From: Gracilariopsis chorda
Taxonomy: Eukaryota > Rhodophyta > Florideophyceae > Gracilariales > Gracilariaceae
Length of the DNA stretch: 64,000 nt
Assembly: GCA_003194525.1 (NCBI GenBank)
Contig: NBIV01000135.1
Location: 124,001 to 188,000, forward strand
Direction: 5' to 3'
The position numbers were made by a program, and so were the translations under genes. A model generated the notes under the pieces. That model made no database searches. It was given only the letters and a program-made list of their open reading frames with translations, and was not told the origin of the DNA. Below are positions 54,679-64,000 of the stretch, piece after piece. The stretch's first letter is position 1, and every line of letters begins with the position of its first letter.

Positions 54679-54989
54679 TCCAAAAGCTCGGAGCACAAAC
54701 ATGTTCTCCTTTTGTATTCTTAACATGTAAACTGTAACTTCATGTATGTTAGCAACTACAATCAAACGGCACAATTCGTAAAAGCGCACCACCTCCGATG
54801 CCGCACCCGTTTCGCCGCCCGACATACAAGTCATTTTCATGGCCTGCACATTTCCGCAACTGTTGTTGCCATGTATTCTGAAATATGGAAACCAAACTCA
54901 TTCAACGCCATCAACCTGTTAGTTTCGCCACGATCATGCTCAACTCAGCACAGCCATCAATACTACTACCGATTTGCGTCCGCGGTTGC
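54679..54989. other. Convergent 3' spacer, RING and ERV1 genes
   Basis: Remaining 3' flanks of the two convergent genes. No gene seen. Confidence 0.35.
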
Positions 54990-55406
54990 CTACCTCGGTA
55001 CATTCATCTTCTGCACGCTTTGAAATCCCTTGAACGTTTGCTTAAAGTCATCTAGCTTGTCTCTATGGGCCGTACACTGTTCACATACGCCCCACTTCTC
55101 TCCCACTTTTGAACAGTCAAACAAATCTTTTCCAATTTCTTTGTTCACTTCATTATGAACGCGACACATCCATTGTGCGAAAGCTGGACCGCTCCGGCCA
55201 TCAGGCGGATCTTGCTTGATGATTTCCTGAAAGGACTCAGCGCAAGGCGCGCAGGGGTAGATTTGAGCGAAATCCTTCATGAACCGCTGCACTCTATGTT
55301 GTTCTTCTTTGGAAGGACGTAATGGATAAGCCGCTGCCAGCGTGTGAAGAAAAGTCCATGTTGACCTTCCCAGAGTTTCCGGGCCTACTTCCTCTTCTGC
55401 TCCCAT
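54990..55406 (-). CDS. ERV1: Erv1/ALR-family FAD sulfhydryl oxidase
   Basis: A 138-residue intronless protein covering the whole Erv/ALR domain. Landmarks: WTFLHTLAAAYP, the active-site YPCAPC (Cys52/Cys55), the FAD-binding CRVHNEVN (Cys81, His84, Asn85) and FDC (Cys98); Cys81-x16-Cys98 is the usual structural disulfide. A further CEQC (Cys108/Cys111) lies C-terminal to the core. There is no N-terminal shuttle cysteine pair as in yeast or human, so this C-terminal pair may be the shuttle, an arrangement like that in plants and some protists. The enzyme reoxidises partners of intermembrane-space protein import (the Mia40 route) and passes electrons to cytochrome c or oxygen. Confidence 0.92.
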   Translation of the reverse strand: MGAEEEVGPETLGRSTWTFLHTLAAAYPLRPSKEEQHRVQRFMKDFAQIYPCAPCAESFQEIIKQDPPDGRSGPAFAQWMCRVHNEVNKEIGKDLFDCSKVGEKWGVCEQCTAHRDKLDDFKQTFKGFQSVQKMNVPR

Positions 55407-55568
55407 CTTGCTTTTCGTGTTCTACGTTTTCAAAAATCCTAAAGCTTTGATCTGTGCTATCATCTAGATACACCGGCCACTTTCAACCGTCTCAGTCAAG
55501 ATCGCGTCATGATAAAGAATCAAGGACAATCATTCGCATGCTATCAATGGAACCTTGAAATCGCAAAA
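55407..55568. other. ERV1 upstream region
   Basis: Short promoter region between ERV1 and the satellite-like repeats. Confidence 0.35.
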
Positions 55569-57312
55569 TCTCTCCATCATAAGTATTTGTTCCTCTATGA
55601 GGGGGGTGTTCTTGATTGAATGGAGGCGTTGCGCCATAAAATCCTCTTGCACGCCCCCGTTTGCCCATCCAAAACTGCCATTTGGCGCAACGCCTCCCTG
55701 CCATTTAAAAAATTCAGCAGCAGCAGCAGCAGCAAAGCTTCCTGCTTACTGGCTGGCACTCCCATAATGACTGCAGTGCCACCCAATTACACAAAGCAAC
55801 GTGTCGCGCTTTCTCATCATTGGCTGGCACTGCAGTCAATTTAGACACCTAGGCGCCGCGGCGCCCCGTGGTTCTACGAGCTCTATTGCGAGCGCAAGCG
55901 AGCAAAGTGCTCGGAGAGCCTCCGAACGCCACGAAATACACAAAGCTACAAAACCAACGCGGCGCGCAGCGCCGCCCACGGCCGAAGGCCGTTTCCACTT
56001 GTCTCAACACCCCACTCTTAATGATTTACACATGTATGAGGGGGGTGTTGTTGATTGACAGGAGGCGGTGCGCCAATAAACCGCCCTGTATGCCCCTCTA
56101 CGCGCATGCAAAACTGCCATTTGGCGCAACGCCTCCCTACCACTTAAAAAATTCAGCAGCAGCAGCAGCAGCAAAGCTTCCTGCTTACTGGCTGGCACTC
56201 CCATAATGACTGCAGTGCCACCCAGTTACACAAAGCAACGTGTCACGCTTTCTCATCATTGGCTGGCACTGCAGTCAATTTAGGCACCTAGGCGCCGCGG
56301 CGCCCCGTGGTTCTACGAGCGCTATTGCGAGCGCAAGCGAGCAAAGTGCTCGGAGAGCCTCCGAACGCCACGAAATACAAAAAGCTAGAAAACCAACGCG
56401 GCGCGCAGCGCCGCCCACGGCCGAAGGCCGTTTCCACTTGTCTCTCCATCATAAGTATTTGTTCCTCTATGAGGGGGGTGTTCTTGATTGAATGGAGGCG
56501 TTGCGCCATAAAATCCTCTTGCACGCCCCCGTTTGCCCATCCAAAACTGCCATTTGGCGCAACGCCTCCCTGCCATTTAAAAAATTCAGCAGCAGCAGCA
56601 GCAGCAAAGCTTCCTGCTTACTGGCTGGCACTCCCATAATGACTGCAGTGCCACCCAATTACACAAAGCAACGTGTCGCGCTTTCTCATCATTGGCTGGC
56701 ACTGCAGTCAATTTAGACACCTAGGCGCCGCGGCGCCCCGTGGTTCTACGAGCTCTATTGCGAGCGCAAGCGAGCAAAGTGCTCGGAGAGCCTCCGAACG
56801 CCACGAAATACACAAAGCTACAAAACCAACGCGGCGCGCAGCGCCGCCCACGGCCGAAGGCCGTTTCCACTTGTCTCAACACCCCACTCTTAATGATTTA
56901 CACATGTATGAGGGGGGTGTTGTTGATTGACAGGAGGCGGTGCGCCAATAAACCGCCCTGTATGCCCCTCTACGCGCATGCAAAACTGCCATTTGGCGCA
57001 ACGCCTCCCTACCACTTAAAAAATTCAGCAGCAGCAGCAGCAGCAAAGCTTCCTGCTTACTGGCTGGCACTCCCATAATGACTGCAGTGCCACCCAGTTA
57101 CACAAAGCAACGTGTCACGCTTTCTCATCATTGGCTGGCACTGCAGTCAATTTAGGCACCTAGGCGCCGCGGCGCCCCGTGGTTCTACGAGCGCTATTGC
57201 GAGCGCAAGCGAGCAAAGTGCTCGGAGAGCCTCCGAACGCCACGAAATACAAAAAGCTAGAAAACCAACGCGGCGCGCAGCGCCGCCCACGGCCGAAGGC
57301 CGTTTCCACTTG
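55569..57312. repeat. 872-bp tandem duplication of a hairpin-rich dimeric repeat
   Basis: Copy 1 (55569-56440) and copy 2 (56441-57312) appear identical by eye. Each is itself a dimer of two related halves of about 435-440 bp (G-run anchors at 55601, 56040, 56473 and 56912). Each half contains GGAGGCGTTGCGCCA with its reverse complement about 46 nt later (for example 55622-55636 and 55683-55697), though the first arm is altered in the second half. It also has a (CAG)n run, a TGACTGCAGTGCCA/TGGCACTGCAGTCA inverted pair, and the palindrome GGCGCCGCGGCGCC. Frames through it give poly-Ala peptides and are not credible genes. Confidence 0.92.
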
Positions 57313-58605
57313 TGCTACTGTAGCAATTAAGTCAGGCCAAAATAAAATGGGACAAGTGTGACGCAAGTACCCTCTCCTGAAATCACAGTTTGTGCGTAGT
57401 ATATCGCTCAATTTGGCGCCAAATCATCGTGGCGTTTGCGAACACCATTCTACTGCATGTTCCATGGGCTGTGGTGCTCAAGGATCTTTTACACACCATT
57501 TTTTATCAAGACTGAGGAACAGGTGGAAACTGCCTTCGGCCGTGGGCGGCGCTGCGCGCCGCGTCGTTTTTGTAGCTTTGTGTATTTAGTAGCGTTCGGA
57601 GGCTCTCCGAGCATTTTGCTCGCTTGCGCTCGCAATAGCGCTCGTAGAACCACGGGGCGCCGCGGCGCCTAGAGTATTTGGAACCGTAGGGATTTGTGTT
57701 TGGGTGCTCAAATTGACAGCAAGGCCAGCCAATGATGAGAAAGCGCAAAATGTTGCTTTTTCTAACTGGTTAGGACTGCAGTCATTATGGGAGTGCCACC
57801 AAGTAAGCAAAAACCTTTGCTGCTGCTGCTGCTGCTGAATGTTTTAAATCGTAGGGAGGGCTTGCGCCAAATGGCAGTTTTGCATGCGCTTAGAAGGGCA
57901 TACAGGGCGGTTTATTGGGGCCAAGCCTCTATTCAGTCAATACCACCCCCTCATACGCGTAAAAATACTTATAGTAGAGAGAGAAGTAGAAGTGGCCTTC
58001 GGCCGCGGGCAGCGCTGCGCACCGCTGAATAAGGGTGACTTTGGGGGATCTGCAGGCTGATTATGCTCGCTAACGCAGGCAAACGACCTGCAGACTCATG
58101 AGGGTCGCTGCGCCAAGAGTGAATATAGAATAGAGTAATAATTGAGCACCCATGCGATTTTGATTGGTGCACACTGCAGTTGTACATGTAGAGTACAGTG
58201 GAATGTAATTTTCCGGCACTGCCAAAATGATTGCAGTTACAACCACTGTGCAGTGGGATAGGTAGCAGTGTTGTAGTGCCAGCCATTGGCCGGCTTTGCA
58301 AAAATGATTGCAGTGCCAACCACTGCGCAGTGGGATGGGTAGCACTGTTGTAGTGCCTGCCACTGAGCAGCAGTGGCAGTCAACATGCAGCAGCAGCCAA
58401 TGAGCTCTGAGCTTTGCTGCTGCTGCTGATGCTGCTGCTTCTGCTGCTGCTGCTGCTGGTGAAATTTTTGAATGGCAGGGAGGCGTTGCGCCAAAAGAGG
58501 TTTATGCATGCGCTGAAGAGGGCGTGCGGGGGTGTTTATTGGCGCAACGCCTCCGTTCAATCAAGATATAGGTGCTCATGTGCTTGTAAATCTATATAAT
58601 GGAGA
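57313..58605. repeat. Inverted, diverged copies of the same repeat family
   Basis: About 57526-57680 is an inverted copy of the GCGAGCGCAAGCGAGCAAA / GGCGCCGCGGCGCC part. About 57720-57955 is an inverted copy of the GCAGTGCCA, (CAG)n and GGCGCAA part. About 58370-58580 is a third inverted piece with a longer CTG run and the GGAGGCGTTGCGCCA hairpin. Between them, two tandem units of about 90 bp (near 58228-58355) share AACCACTG(C/T)GCAGTGGGAT. The divergence shows that the family is older than the 872-bp duplication. Confidence 0.75.
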
Positions 58606-59745
58606 GATGTCAAACATGCAGTTGCCACTACTAACTTTATACCCCTTTCTACAACAACAATACGTTAATCGACGTTTCAAAAGGCGCATAAGACCCAGGC
58701 ACGAAGACGACAACAACAAAGAATTACAAGAATTACACTACATTAAACACATAGCTCAACATTTTTTCAACTCTTTGGCAGTGGATGTAATCAATCTCTC
58801 ATAACCTTGACTGAGTTCGATATCTTTTCATCTTTGGCTACTTGCTTCTAAATGTTATGCCGCTCTAAAATATGTACACTCCATATTATTCTGACGGAGA
58901 GATTATACTTTCACAAAGAATCACTGAGGCTGGAAGTACAAGGTCTATGAACGCAACACATTTTCATGGGCTTCTTTTAGCATGGGATTAAACAAGAGGA
59001 TCATGATTTGTAATGCGTTAATTTTTTGGTATTACAAGATTAGTTTGTTTTCTTTTTGTACGATTTAGAAGAAAACTTTGGCTGAAGGTGCTGCAAATTG
59101 ATCAATTTGTTTGCTGCAATCCGTATGCCAACTGAAGAACTTTTTGTATTTCAGATGGCGTTTCGGACGACGCATCCAGCATTGGATGATGCATACTGCG
59201 TTTTATATGGATTAAAACTATACCTGAAACAAATTGGAGAATTTGTTATACAGAACATGTTTAACAATCGATGCACTCATGACCGCGATGTAGGGAAAGT
59301 GTTGGTACTTGCCACGAGTGGAGTTTTTATTGCCTGCTCGTTTAATGTACCAGGGGATATGCATGGTTCTACGATTGCGGAATGGAGTCGGGTTAATAGC
59401 AAACTACAGAAACTGTTTTGATCTTTTGGGTGGCGTTGTGTCGTGGACTCTGCCTTTCGTAGATCAAACTACCCTTACTTGATTAAGTCTGCCGAAGACT
59501 GTGTGGTGGACTCTGATGGGACGATTGAAAATACGAACCTCTTATATCAGGCAAAACCTGCTCGACAGGCGTCGAAATGGGATATGGGTTCTTTTAATTC
59601 TATGTTTCCTACACTTCTTGATTGGTTTGTTTACAAGGAGCGCGGAGAACGAAAAATTGTGTTGCTTACTTTGGTGATACTTCACAAGTTGCGTTCTAGA
59701 TTGTTTGGAATCAATCAGATTCTAAACCCGTACATGTCTCAATGA
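58606..59745 (+). pseudogene. Dead PIF/Harbinger transposase
   Basis: The clearest part is 59098-59745. HPALDDAYCVLYGLKLYL, then IQNMFNNRCTHDRDVGKVLVLA and IACSFNVPGDMHGSTIAEW, match the DDE_Tnp_4 pattern, where family members usually read VLDGLKLY and PGSxHDS. So both catalytic aspartates appear replaced (Tyr and Gly). The third block, VVDSAFRRSNYPYLIKS followed by ARQASKWDMGSFNSMFPTL, is well preserved. A stop at 59419-59421 separates the two parts, and the N-terminal part (58606-59097) is riddled with stops. The family performs cut-and-paste at TWA sites. Confidence 0.75.
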
Positions 59746-59782
59746 AGTGTTGAAGCGAATATGATTATCCTTTAATAAATGA

Positions 59783-60908
59783 TTACCTCGAACTACCACT
59801 TGGATTGAACCCCTTGTTTTCCTGACCAAGTAGCACCATCATCATCATATGCATCATCTGGTTGTTGCACCTTCTCTCTTCTTCAAACCTTTTCCCATCC
59901 TCCTTGCGACGTTCGCGCTCCTCTTCCCACCCCAACCGTTCCTCCTCAATGCGCTGAGCGCAGTATGATCTCTCTTCCTCTCTGCGCTGCATTTCAGCAT
60001 CCTGTTCATCCAGATATCTTCTAGGCTCCGCTTCGCGTCGTTTCTGCTCTTGAAGCATGGATACCTTCATAATTTCTAATATCAAATCTTCCCCACCACT
60101 CTTACCCATTTTATTAAGCAACCTTTTTTGTACCAATGGGTTTGGAGAGGGTGAACACATCTGCCGCGCTGCTGGCACATGTGCGCTGTTACTGGCGTTG
60201 TTCATAGTTCCTGATACCATTGATTCCTCCTCTTGATTTTCAGTTGCATTGAAATATCTCTCAGAAAAACCTTCCCTGTACTCTTCGCCGCACTCCGCTC
60301 TGTCACAAGTATCTGGTCGTTTAGTTAACTGCTTTCTAAGCTGCTTTGCGGGCGCGGCACGTGGAGGGGAATGCTTTGGTCCCCCGTTGGCACAGTTGTG
60401 CGACATATGGTCGAGAACTTCCTGCGCAACGACTCTGCATTGAGACCTTTTGTCGTGTATCGTGCCCCATGTACCGGCGAGACCATTTCCCATTCCTCCC
60501 TTGCAAGCTGCATGTACTCCTCGATCAGGTCGAGAACGCTTTTCATTTCACTATGGGTCAATCCCGGTCCCCTCTTGATAAGAGGGGCTTTTGAGGATGT
60601 TGCTTTCCTGGCGGCTTTCTCCTTAGCTGGTGCGGATGCCGGGACAACCCTGCCGAGCATCGCTGAGGAGAAAGATTTGCATACCTTCTCACTTTTCCGA
60701 CCACTTCTGGAGACCTGCTATGACACAGTGCTCTGTTGCCTTCTCTTCTTCTCCGATCCGTCGCTTTCGGGCTCCGAGACAAAAACTTCATCACATTGCC
60801 ATTTGAATGTGCCAACGCTATCACAACTTCTTCTGGTGCGGTAGCATCAAGATTTTCGATGATTTCGGCAACCTTGAAGACCTTTCTACAGTACATGGTT
60901 TTGTCCAC
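59783..60908 (-). pseudogene. Frameshifted Myb/SANT-like partner of PIF/Harbinger
   Basis: In one frame (60325-60660): RGPGLTHSEMKSVLDLIEEY, EEWEMVSPVHGARY, SLRRKFSTICR and VPTGD, the Myb-like trihelix found in the second ORF of PIF/Harbinger elements. Its continuation (KQLRKQL, then a long Glu/Arg-rich coiled coil ending in a Met-rich NNQMMHMMMMVLLGQ) lies in another frame (59783-60493), and its beginning (MDKTMYCRKVFKVAEIIENL) in a third (60558-60908). At least two frameshifts are implied unless short introns are present. The protein normally brings the transposase to transposon ends in the nucleus. Confidence 0.7.
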
Positions 60909-60950
60909 ATTGGGTAAATCCGGTCACGTTCCAAACCGTGGGGAGCGTCT

Positions 60951-61236
60951 AATTATGTAGAAGAAAGCAGAATTGCAGCGAAGGTGTAGAGTACGCGTCG
61001 GTGCTGCGTAAGGAAGCGCCCACAGTGTAGTGCAATGCACTTGTCCCGACATATCGAAGATGCGGATCATATATCGCTTGTATCCCGTGCGCATTGGGAA
61101 GGGTGGCTGTGAGATACAATGTCCCTGCTGGGATGCCATGCGGCAGTGGATACTGGTCTGATGTGTACCAATACTTGGTAACCAGGAGGATATCGGGATA
61201 GATGGATGGGTACATAGGAATATCCCAGTATTCTGG
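60951..61236. other. Spacer, nothing identified
   Basis: Between the Harbinger remnant and the LTR-like segment. It might hold the right end of one or the left end of the other. Confidence 0.3.
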
Positions 61237-61870
61237 GCTATTTTAGTTCTTACTTTTAGAGTATTTTCCTCATTAAGAGGCTCGTCACCTCCCGATCTGG
61301 GAAGTGCCACGTGTGTTGCGCTGCTCACTCGTGTCAGACACTGGGTTCGTGTCCACTTGAGTGATGGCTCCTCGCCATCACCTCCTCCTAGTAAAGGAAA
61401 CTGAGGCTCATCCTTGAGGATTACTACTTGCAGAGTGTTGGCCCTGATACCTGCCGCCTACGTGAGCTTCGTCATCCCGCTCGGGAGAAAGCACGGCTGA
61501 CCAGGTTATTATCAACTCCTCAGGGTTATCCAGGCAAGACCGGTCCGACGTGTACCACTTTATCATTTTCTTTTTACTGTTGTTTTTCCTGTGTAGGGTA
61601 TTATTTCGCCCCTGTATAGGCTTGTTTCTTGGCTATTCCGTCTCTCTTGTGGCTACGAGAACGCTTTTTCTGGGATCTGAACAGCGCCGTGCTTACGGAT
61701 TCTTTTTCTTTCTCGTCTCTCTTTTTTTCCTCTCTGGGCGTCCGTGTCTACAACTTCCACGCCAAATTCACCATACCTTCACGCACTCCAAGACTGAAAC
61801 GCTCACCTCCATGGTATTTCTGAAGTCACCGTCGGTCTTAAACCCGACACCCGTGTGATACGGAGGGTTC
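61237..61870 (+). repeat. LTR-like segment related to 3385-3970
   Basis: Shares scattered blocks with the segment nested in the Copia-type fossil (TATTTTAGTT, ATCTGGGAA, TTTCGCCCCTGTATAGG, pyrimidine-rich tract, GTCTTAAAC, CTACCCA). Probably an LTR of an old element, solo or attached to the Ty3-type remains to its right. Ends not resolved. Confidence 0.35.
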
Positions 61871-62880
61871 TGCAACCTGCGCTACCCACACAGGGAGCAA
61901 GGCTTCGAACACTTTGAGTGCCTCCCCTCTCTCGAAGTTTGCACTACACGGAGGACTCTTAGAGTAACTGCAGTGCGTCAAAGAAAAGCGGTCGAAAAGA
62001 CGGCACAAGGCTGCAAAGATCGAATGTCGAACTCCAGACAAGTCGAACAACGCGCCTCTCTTTTAAATGCACCAGAAGAGCTGAACAGAGATGTAGGTTG
62101 TGACATGAACAAAGAAACAGATATCCTGGATAGTGGCGGGCGTGCTCCCAACGGCTAGGCACTTCGCAGCATAGCGACAGTTGGAGAGAGCAATCTGAGC
62201 TTGTGCTCGCGCAGAAGCAAAGCGACGAATGTTGAAAGCGCTCGGAGCGCTTTGAGCTACGGAATCACAGCGAGGAGAGAGGTGAGAACGCTTAGAGCCA
62301 ATTTGGCGCAAAAGCACGGCGGCAGTGGTGACAGGGCTGAGAGAGGCTTATAGCGCGAAAGCACACCTGGGAGAGGCGAGAGAGCTTTGACGGGCTTGGC
62401 GATGGGCTGCATGAAAAGTGTAGCAACATGCGCCAGCGCCCAACGCGCGATATTTGATTCGCCGAAGCCTTGTGCCTCAAAGGGGGTACCCCTTCGAAGA
62501 GAACGTCATCTTCGCGTCTGCAAAAATCGCTTTTGAAAGTGCTTTAGTTACAATTCGTGCCGTTGGAATTTGTGATTTGTGATTTCAGGAGGGTTCCAAT
62601 GATGGGCCATCATCGCGTGTGTTAAACGAAGAATATTGGACGAAAAATAATGTTTGCTTTTTTGTGGAGTGCTTGGCCACTTTTGGCGGACGCCTAGAAA
62701 TATTTGGGCCATGGAAGAGTTTTTGGGACTAATTCCAATTTTATATTCTCCTTTTTCAGATCCACGTGGGTCGGTGTCTTTTTGTAGGCCTGGAGCGGTA
62801 CTCTTTACCCCCATCTCCCAGAAATACTAATTCGCGCACAGTTCGGAAATCAGCTTTGTACGAAAATACGCGCCCAGACT
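61871..62880. other. Unassigned sequence before the integrase fossil
   Basis: No recognisable frame. Too short to hold the gag to RNase H part of a Ty3 element, so if the flanking pieces belong together most of the interior is absent. Confidence 0.3.
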
Positions 62881-62949
62881 AATGGCGGTCCCGATATTCC
62901 CTTTGGCGTCAATTCAAAGGTTTATCTGGTCCGAACAGTCTGGTCCAAA

Positions 62950-64000
62950 CCACCGATCGTGGTTCCTTGTTCGCTGCAATTGCGAGTTATACATCCATCC
63001 CATCACTCGAAGATGTTGCCTCACCCTGGCGCGAAGATGCTTTACACGACGCTTCGTCGGGATTTCTACTGGGCGTTATTAGCCATTTATTGTTACTCAA
63101 TGGTGAAAAGTTGTACGCACTGTGCTCGCGAACGAGTTAAGTTTCGTCTCCATGCGAAGAAATTGACGTTATTTCCGGCAGGGGCTCCTTTGGAATTTGT
63201 GGATATCAATATTCTCGGTAGGTTCCCCCGGAAATCCCATGGACATAAGTATTTGTTCTTAATCACTGATAGGTTCTCTAAATTATTCTGGACACTTCTG
63301 TTGAAGAAGATTACCGCTTGCAGTTTTGTGGAAGCTTTGTACGTCACTGGATCTTAGTATACGGCCCGCCGGTTAATCTCGTTTCGGATAATGGACCACA
63401 AGTTTTGGCTCTCTTGTTTCAAGACATTTGTCTAATATTCGAGATGAAGAATTATTTTACAACAACCTATCACCCTCAATGTAATGGGCAGGTGGAACGG
63501 TTTAACCGTACTCTTTTATCAGCAATTCGTGCTTCTATGGTTGAACATCAAAAGACTTGGGATCTTTTGACGGATGCAATTACGTATGCGTATAATACGC
63601 AATTCCACAGAATTACTGGTTTATATCCATTTGAACTTGTTCTCTGACGTTCACCAGCACCTGTGGCGGTCGAATCTCAACCTACGTTAAATAAGTTTCC
63701 GTCCACAACGGATCACTACACCCAAATAACGAATTGGCTAAGTACGATTGTTCCTTTCGCTAAGTGTTCGATGGCGAAGGCACAAAGCGCTTATAAGCGG
63801 AATTTCGATGCTCGGATCTGGCGGGCTCTTCCAACCCTTCAGAAAAGACACTTGGCCTTCGTTTGCAAGGAATACTTTAATTCTGAGAACTACAAACTCC
63901 ACAAATGTTCACACATCCGTCGGTGTTCTCGTTATGCTAGTTTGGGATTCAAAAGGCAAAGAATTAAAATGAACGAATAACGACTCTTCAAACCCATTTT
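62950..64000 (+). mobile_element. Broken Ty3/Gypsy integrase fossil
   Basis: The plus strand shows a recognisable Ty3/Gypsy (Metaviridae-type) integrase: zinc-binding HHCC region (about 62985-63125), catalytic core (about 63180-63530) and the start of the C-terminal part (to about 63980). It is incomplete in this window, which cuts it on the right, and broken at a few points at least. The core is still easy to recognise, suggesting a younger fossil than the Copia-type one. No LTR can be assigned to it with confidence. Confidence 0.7.

Larger units (their letters stand above)
58606..60950. mobile_element. Inactive PIF/Harbinger DNA transposon
   Basis: Two convergent coding remnants make the typical PIF/Harbinger pair: a DDE transposase on the plus strand (58606-59745) and a Myb/SANT-like DNA-binding protein on the minus strand (59783-60908). 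I could not identify terminal inverted repeats or the 3-bp target duplication. The limits given are the coding limits. Confidence 0.7.

Noticed and set aside
55868-57078. Several 66-112-residue frames with poly-Ala in the tandem repeats
   Set aside because: They come from the CAG run and repeat units; identical frames recur with every unit and none has a domain.
55569-57312. CRISPR-like array
   Set aside because: Units are 872 bp and adjacent without unique spacers; the genome is eukaryotic.
55569-58605. Possible hammerhead ribozyme or retrozyme in the hairpin repeats
   Set aside because: I looked for the CTGATGA...GAAA core on both strands and did not see it.

Overview
The window looks like nuclear DNA of a eukaryotic alga, most likely a red alga. 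The signs are: eukaryotic 5S rRNA genes with the CCCATTCCGAA stretch that I associate with red algae; a bacterial-type membrane cellulose synthase; a CRY-DASH photoreceptor; a YbaB-family protein and a probable plastid membrane protein; and mostly intronless genes with a few short GT-AG introns (about 75-120 bp). The lineage call is inference. The gene identities are firmer.

Host genes sit in GC-richer islands separated by AT-richer, transposon-filled stretches. Left to right: TBCB (306-1289, -); a broken Copia-type LTR fossil (1.9-7.9 kb); a degenerate Helitron (8.9-13.6 kb); a secreted Cu/Zn superoxide dismutase (-), a cellulose synthase-like glycosyltransferase (-) and a YbaB protein (-) between 13.9 and 19.7 kb; a 5S rRNA gene (23.4 kb, -); methionine sulfoxide reductase B (24 kb, -); a large inverted repeat carrying two more 5S genes tail to tail (26.8-27.8 kb); an unrecognised, possibly broken gene region (29.6-31.6 kb, -); LINE 3' fragments; tRNA-Val(AAC) (34.5 kb, -); a TMEM198-like membrane protein (34.9-36.3 kb, +); more LINE debris and a second Helitron 3' end; an F-box/LRR protein (41.5-42.4 kb, +); a C-terminally short CRY-DASH (-) divergent from a probable plastid membrane protein (+); the SNARE YKT6 with a 10-nt microexon (+); complex I subunit NDUFA5 (+); two tandem paralogous BAR-like proteins (-); a membrane RING protein (+); and an Erv1/ALR sulfhydryl oxidase (-).

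From 55.5 kb rightwards the DNA is repetitive. It holds a nearly perfect 872-bp tandem duplication of a hairpin-rich repeat with inverted relatives, a dead PIF/Harbinger transposon (transposase plus Myb-like partner), an LTR-like segment related to one nested in the Copia fossil, and a Ty3/Gypsy integrase fossil that runs off the window.

The host genes are housekeeping functions (tubulin folding, redox defence, wall polysaccharide synthesis, membrane traffic, respiration, mitochondrial protein oxidation) with no operon-like logic. The unexplained signals I rate highest are an 11-bp palindrome, TACC(G/C)TTGGTA, found seven times in intergenic DNA, and the 5S inverted repeat, whose axis falls on one of those palindromes. 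ATG starts were checked base by base, and extended frames beginning with GTG or TTG were trimmed.
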